NCBI RefSeq assembly: GCF_000275845.1
Contig: NW_006766889.1
Coordinates: forward strand, 105,001 to 143,295
From: Dichomitus squalens LYAD-421 SS1
Lineage: Eukaryota; Basidiomycota; Agaricomycetes; Polyporales; Polyporaceae
Direction of reading: 5' to 3'
DNA: 38,295 bases
Under the pieces are notes generated by a model that worked only from the letters and a program-made list of their open reading frames with translations, searched no databases and had not been told where the DNA came from. The translations under genes and the position numbers were made by a program. Positions 32,902 through 38,295 of this stretch are shown piece by piece; positions within the stretch are counted from its first letter, which is position 1, and each line of letters starts with the position of its first letter.

Positions 32902-33499
32902 GCTGGATGCTCAGGTTCTCTGATGCCCTCAGGCATGAGGGGTGTATATTTGCCTTGTCTCGTGGTCAAATATGGAGTGACAATGCAGGATATATGTAGA
33001 TGACTTGTACTTGTAGGGTAGGTTCGGCCCCTCACCTAGCTGTATGATATAATGGTGCTTTGCTGTACATTTTGCACTATACGCTATCATGTTATTGTAC
33101 GAGTAGAACTACATGCAATAGGGCTCTCTCGCCACGCATACAGCCAGTCGTCGTCCCGTGTGGGAGATAATTCCAGATGAGTCGGTCCTTCGTCCTTATT
33201 GCCCATCCTCATCCGTTCTTTGCGATGTCAGACCCGACGAAGTGTCATAGGAAGTGCGCCCAGAACGAGAGTTTATGTCGGCGAAAGCAATAGGTCCTGT
33301 GTAAACCATTGGGGAGCCGACGGCCCCCTCTTGCATTTGAACATCGCTGCCTTTCTCGAATGCCCCAGCCGCAACGCTATTGTGTCCTAGGCCAGAAGTG
33401 CCGAAATCTATCGCACGTTTCTTGTACCATTCCGCGATCGATGTGCGCGAGTTCAGCCTTTGTTAATGCCGAATAACGTTACACAGCTGTGTGAATCTA
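32902..33499. other. Intergenic stretch between convergent genes
   Basis: Holds the 3' ends of the F-box gene (plus) and the DUF6534-like gene (minus). No protein-like frame longer than about 60 codons. Confidence 0.4.
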
Positions 33500-35368
33500 G
33501 CTGGAAGAGTAAGGGAAGACGTACACTGCGAGTACCGCCATCGTGTAGGCTGTGAACGTGGTTAGCGCGTGGTTGACGTTTGGACATAGTGCGGACATTA
33601 CGCACAGCGCGTCGCGGGTGTGAGAATCCCGAAGTAGATCATGTTGGTCGGGAAAGCGATGAGCTGTCGCGTGTGATTCAGAGTTTGTCAGAGTGCACAC
33701 TGTCATGTCGTCCCACTTACGAAACCAAGGGCAAGGGCGTTAATTGCGCTGTCACATATGATCATTAGCTGCTGTGCACGGGGCCAGTCACGGCTAGAAC
33801 CACCTTGTGAGGACACCTGGACAGGAAAGGAGACGGTCAGTTCTCTTTGATAGGAGCTGAGGTTGTGACGGGCTTCGACGTACATGTGTTGACTGTGTAC
33901 GCGATCAGGACGTTGAGCAGCGAGTCGGTGCTGGCAGCAGACGTAAGATATATCAGGGCCGGACGCCGACGAGGGAAGACGTACTTCCTGAATCCAGTGC
34001 GCGTACGATGGAGTAAAATGACCAAAGTACTAGCGAGGAAGAGATCCACAGCCAGAACGCCCACCAGAGCGATGGATTCCATTCGCTGTGACAATGAAGA
34101 TCAGAGCTCCATGCGTGCGCTGCACTGACAACAGTGGGCGACAAACATACTGTCAAGTCTGCTTTAGCAACTACCCTGTATCTGGTGGACCTGCTGGAGG
34201 CGTCAATAACCAGGAAACGCGGATACTGGAATGATCGCGTTGACTGACCCTTCAATCGCTGCAGCTGTTGCGATGTATATCAGTGTCGAGTGACTTGGAC
34301 ATCCCAAATGTACCAGCTCTTACCAGCAGCAGCGCCTTCAGACGAATAAGTTGATTACTTCCAGATACGGTGAGAGAAGAGCCTTGTCGCGCACCTACCT
34401 CCCCGAGAAGAAGCACGACCTACACAAATGTTGCGATCAACGATATAGCAGGCGCGCAATTTGTGAGTTGGACTAACCAAGACAACTACAAGACCTCGAT
34501 AGTTGGGGTTGACTGGTGGGGAGGAATGATGAGGGATTGTTACGAAGAGACTGAGCTGAGGCTCACATAGGTAGATTCGCCGAACATAGAATCTAGTGTC
34601 ATACTCGGAGTCAATGCCTGTAGTATACGACAGGATGGCTGTGATGCATACACCTGGGCTACGAAGATGATGATGCACTGAACGCGCATGAAATCGTTAC
34701 TAGGGCTTGTCTTGTACTCTATGCAAAATACGCACCATGACGACGCCCATAAGCTGCGCCGGAGGAAAGGCATGACTTTGTGCCGAGCATCTGTATATTT
34801 GCCACTCACTATTGCTGACCTAAATCATTGTGTCAGTCGATTCTGAGGTATTGCACACATTGTACACCGACGTACCAGCTTCCGGCCAGTAGGGCAGAGG
34901 GGTTAAAGTAGTTGGTCACCAGGTAGAAGTAGCTTGGTGACTTGTAAACGCGCAGCACGAAAGACGAGTAGGGCCGAATGTTTTCACCAGACGTGACAGC
35001 TCCCTACAACGTGTAGCGTATCCAAGACCCTGGGTTGTAATGAGGACGGCAGATGTGCTGAAGGGTTTGTAGACCTACAGAAGCGCGAGAACCTAGGTCC
35101 AGAGTCATGTCATGAGCCAATCTGAAGGGCATAGAGCACAGGCGTGATTGGCACCAACCAGACATTTTAATCTCGCAGTATCCTTTGGATACGTCTGAAA
35201 GTACTTGTACGCCTGGTATGCAGTAGTCCCGTACATGCTGAAGTTCAAGGTCAGTAACGAGACTTTCAGAAAGGTTGCTAGGGGAGACTGATGGACGCAC
35301 ACAAGGCCAATATAGTTGCCGATAAGCAGGGCTCCAAAAGTGTTATCTATAGGAGCGACCAGCTCCAT
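33500..35368 (-). CDS. DUF6534-like multi-pass membrane protein, many small exons (model incomplete)
   Basis: Conserved blocks of this mushroom-expanded membrane family appear in the right order on the minus strand. Exon 35301-35368 begins MELVAPIDNTFGALLIGNY. After a 63-nt intron, 35237 starts MYGTTAYQAYKYFQTYPKD. VLDTLHV is at 35008-35028, YLVTNYFNPSALL at 34887-34925 and RFYVRRIYL at 34567-34594. LVILLHRTRTGF is at about 34.0 kb, STDSLLNVLIAYTVNT at about 33886-33930 and LIAFPTNMIYFGI at about 33.63 kb. About seven hydrophobic helices are expected. I could join the first two exons exactly, but found no phase-correct donor into the VLDTLHV exon, so the gene may carry an indel. The 3' end is approximate. 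The function of the family is unknown; plasma-membrane location is inferred. Confidence 0.6.
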
Positions 35369-37406
35369 CGTAGGTGTACCGGACACCTGATTAATGACGT
35401 GAACTTAAGCAGATATGCAGGAGGGTGGGGAAAAAGGGAGACAAGGAGAAGAAGCGGCGTCCGAGGGAAAGCAATCCAAGGGCTGGCTATATGCATCTCG
35501 TTCCCAAACTGCTCCAAGTGACGCCGGGAAGATTCCCTTACAAAGAGCGAACCAGTGGTGATACTTCGCAAATTGCCCCACGACCAAACGATGCTGATGA
35601 TGAGCGACTCCAAGTCCTGCTGCTGTCCTGCTACTAAACAAAGGGCTATCAAAGATTGTACGGGCAGGGTGGGCATTTGGTCCAATCGGTCTGTACATTC
35701 GACGGCACTGTGAACCGTGTTCACACTTGCACGAGTGCCCCACGTAAGTCCAGGCATCACGCTCAGGGTATGTTGAGCTTGTGGTCCTGTACGGGTTAGT
35801 GGGCGTAAAGCGGTCGATGGCATCTGTCCGGAGTCCAGGCACATCATTGGCATTGGCAGGTGGTGGAAGATGAGAGCAAGTTCTGCCGGAAACTCGAAGA
35901 GACTCAGAAGAACATTATCAGCAGCTGTCGTGAGGAACGCTAATCCCGTCCAATCTCCGATACAAGGACATGGTTGAAACGCCATGCCTTACGACGGAGA
36001 CCAAGAAAAAGCAGTTAGTGATTAGTTTGAGCTGCGGTTACGGAAGCCCAAGATTGAGTGCGCTTACAATGTCAATTATGATTTGGATGGCGACCTACGT
36101 TCGCTGCGTCTTCTGTGGTTTGTGATGCTCTATCTGTTGCATATCAAGTGGCTGGGGCATGGGATCAACGAGACTATGAATGGCACGAGGCAGTACTTTG
36201 TCACATGTCTGGCAGTGCTGGTATAGACCTGGAAGGGGCGACTCAACGTTTTGAGAAGAACGAGGAGGACTCGAAGAACACAAGCCTGAACCCCTCAGAA
36301 GTGAACTTCCTTGCAGCGAAGTAAACGGTAGAGCCGTAGATTATACTGGGAGGGCAAGTACTGTTTATCAACGTCCGCAGCAAACAAGGTTACGTAAACA
36401 AACTTAGCCCAGTCCAAATACCATCTGGGACAAAGCGCACTCAATCACAAGTACAACTACACAGCGAAAGACACATAGGGTCTTTCATAAAACGTTCGGG
36501 CAAGTGCCAGAGACGCCTGACAATGATATAGGAGGCTACAGAAGTTACATATTGCATGACGCCGCGGTTGACTTACTAACCAAAATCATAGACTACCTGA
36601 GGCCGAAGAAGGTGCTTGCGAAGAGTAAGCTGACAAGATGGGTGCCAACTCGCCAACGTACAATGATACCCCTTCACTCAGGATTGTTTGCAGGAACGGG
36701 GGTGAGGTATCCCCTCATAACTCCTCAACGTGTCCTTGAGCGTCAGAGAACGTGCTCCCTTGGGTGGTTGAGTAGCCTGCCGATGGGACCTGCATATTAC
36801 GTCGGAGCCGCGAGAGAGCCTGCCGTGTTGATGGGGTTACCTGTGTAGCAATCACACCTATGCCTGGAACGTACATCGTCGATCAGCGCTGTTCACGTAT
36901 CCTGGAGGGGTCGTTGTAGTCTCACTGTTCATGGATGACTAGCCATCGCCTTCCTTTGAGGAGCCGGCGACCAACGCAGTCCTGAGACTGATCATCGCGG
37001 TTTGGGTGGGTATGGTACTAGTCTCTGCCTGTTTTGGCTCAAAAGAATGAAGAAGTTCGAGGGCAAGCGGGCAAGCGGGCACAAATGGGATTCGCGTTTG
37101 GCCGGTGCAAACGCGTGCCGTACATAGTACATACAATAGACCTTATATACACAGTAGAATAGGGGTAGATAAGGGCGCGGGTATCCGTCGGGGGGCGGGA
37201 CCTGTGGCGCTCGTTCCGCGAGCTCGCCATCTTGACGCCAGGATTCCAACACATCCCCTCGAGCGAGCGCGGGCAACGAGCGAAGGGTAACAAACAAATC
37301 AAGCGGGACGGGGATAATGGAAACAGCGAGCAAGGAAGGAGGGGTTGTGTCCGCACAAATAAGGGATAACGTACGATAAGTCTAATGCATCCCCTTAATT
37401 GGGCAT
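35369..37406. other. Stretch without a recognised gene
   Basis: A 212-codon minus frame (35347-35985) covers the left part but overlaps the start of the DUF6534-like gene in another frame and has no family signature. From 36.1 to 37.4 kb only short frames are seen. Short GGGCAAGC direct repeats occur at about 37060-37080. The right part adjoins the copia relic and may be retroelement-derived, but no LTR could be matched. Confidence 0.3.
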
Positions 37407-38048
37407 TTACCAAACTTCTATCTCCTTCTCGGCAAGAAGCTGATCGGCGCTAACGGTTGCCGAAAACGCGTAATGGGCCTCTTCAGTCTTAAGCTCGGGG
37501 CAGTCGCGCTGATAGTGACCCTTCTTGGAGCACTTGAAGCAGGTGATGCGCTCGAGCGGGGTGCGGGGCTTCGTGTAAGCAGCGAGGGCAGCTTCGGAGT
37601 CATGATGCGGTGGGTGGAGGGACAGTTGGCGCGACTCTTCATTAAGTAAGCGGGTGATGACATAATCGATGGTACTAGTGTGACCCCAGAAGCGACGGCC
37701 CAGAATGTATTTCGTGCATATCTCCATCGCATCTTCCCCCATAAATCTCGAATTTGGCACACTTAATCTGTATTGTAGACGGTATATACCCGTCAAATAT
37801 GACGGCAATCGGTGGAATTTTGCTTCGAGCATCGTGGAATTACACGTCTGACCCCAGAAACGACGGAAAGGCGCCCACAGATTGTCACCAATGGTCACGG
37901 TGCCGAAGACTGCCGATTTAAACACCGCCATTATCAGTCGTCTGATAACGACGTTGGCGGAGGGAACACTAGTCGAGGCGCTCATAATCAAAGTCAGCCT
38001 TATCTCGGTCAGTGGCTGAATGTCACGCTCGAGAGACCCCCTTCCCAT
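37407..38048 (-). mobile_element. Ty1/copia retrotransposon Gag relic
   Basis: A 213-codon minus-strand frame starts with an ATG at 38048. Its C-terminal part has a CCHC zinc knuckle, CFKCSKKGHYQRDC, which binds RNA in copia-type Gag. Before it is TIDYVITRLLNEESRQ, a typical end of the Gag core. After it the sequence reaches ADQLLAEKEIEVW, where a copia polyprotein would enter the protease, but the frame stops at 37407. No protease, integrase or reverse transcriptase follows on the minus strand. The N-terminal half does not look like Gag and contains an internal duplication. This is a truncated, rearranged fragment. It is unlikely to be mobile. Confidence 0.7.
37681..37866. repeat. Imperfect 18-bp direct repeat inside the Gag relic
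   Basis: TGACCCCAGAAGCGACGG at 37681-37698 recurs as TGACCCCAGAAACGACGG at 37849-37866. There is one mismatch, and the 168-bp offset keeps frame. On the minus strand they encode RRFWGH and RRFWGQ. The repeat suggests a local duplication or a recombination joint within the relic. Confidence 0.7.
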
Positions 38049-38295
38049 TCCTCAAGTACCGCAATCCGTAATCCTTCGGAAACTGAATAATTATACTCAG
38101 TGCACATGTTCAAAACACTTCCTGGAGTTACAAGAAGATCGGCAGGGCCGATCTCTTTGTGGCAATACAACAAGGTTAGTAAACCCCTGGAACCCTACCC
38201 AGATTGACGTTTATCGGGAGCAAATTCCTCCAGATTTCCTTCGTTCTTTTTGGGAGTGATAGTACAGAAGCACATAGTTTTATTGTAGCGTTTGT
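38049..38295. other. Window edge, nothing recognised
   Basis: Only a short plus-strand frame (38020-38259) with no family signature. It could be retroelement flank. Confidence 0.3.

Noticed and set aside
35347..35985. 212-codon minus-strand ORF
   Set aside because: Overlaps the first exon of the DUF6534-like gene in a different frame and lacks any recognisable domain.
1..38295. CRISPR arrays, bacterial operons, rRNA genes
   Set aside because: None seen. Intron-rich genes and fungal families show this is eukaryotic nuclear DNA.

Overview
This window is nuclear DNA from a basidiomycete fungus, most likely a wood-decay mushroom of the Agaricomycetes (Polyporales-like). The evidence is short GT-AG introns (almost all 45-70 nt), many diverged F-box and BTB genes, a DUF6534-type membrane protein, a polyporopepsin-like aspartic protease and a fused fungal Egt1. 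Exon models were built by hand: splice sites were matched to reading frame and family motifs, and every complete multi-exon model below closes in frame.

Layout. 1-480 holds three arrays of 5-bp-phased heat-shock-element units. 484-1029 (-) is an unassigned ORF. 2441-3499 (+) is an acidic protein gene with a 21-bp minisatellite and a frame-shifted 3' end. 4312-4518 (+) looks like the 5' end of a mitochondrial protein gene with no clear continuation. 5591-7865 (-) is a four-exon gene joining an F-box N-terminus to an eight-repeat WD40 domain. 9472-10882 (+) is a BTB protein. 11821-13339 (-) is an aspartic protease. About 13.4-17.85 kb is gene-poor and may contain decayed coding material. 17928-21225 (+) is egt1 (nine exons, 867 aa) for ergothioneine synthesis. 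21955-23140 (+) is an F-box/LRR gene carrying three apparent frameshifts. 23155-23759 (+) is a small unassigned gene. 24953-25734 (+) is a DJ-1/PfpI-like protein. 26693-27323 (-) is an unassigned protein divergent from 27709-30886 (+), the ribonucleotide reductase large subunit (ten exons including a 4-nt microexon, 894 aa). 31307-32901 (+) is another F-box protein. About 33.5-35.37 kb (-) is a DUF6534-like membrane protein gene. 37407-38048 (-) is a Ty1/copia Gag relic.

How it fits together. There is no single pathway or cluster. Two conserved housekeeping or stress genes (egt1, RNR1) sit among fast-evolving F-box, BTB, WD40 and membrane-protein families, some of which are breaking down. The clearest regulatory signal is a set of ACGCGT (MluI cell-cycle box) sites between RNR1 and its divergent neighbour, as expected for S-phase control by an MBF-type factor. 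The most distinctive structural observations are the RNR1 microexon, the F-box/WD40 fusion, the His-run in the protease pro-region and the HSE arrays at the left edge.
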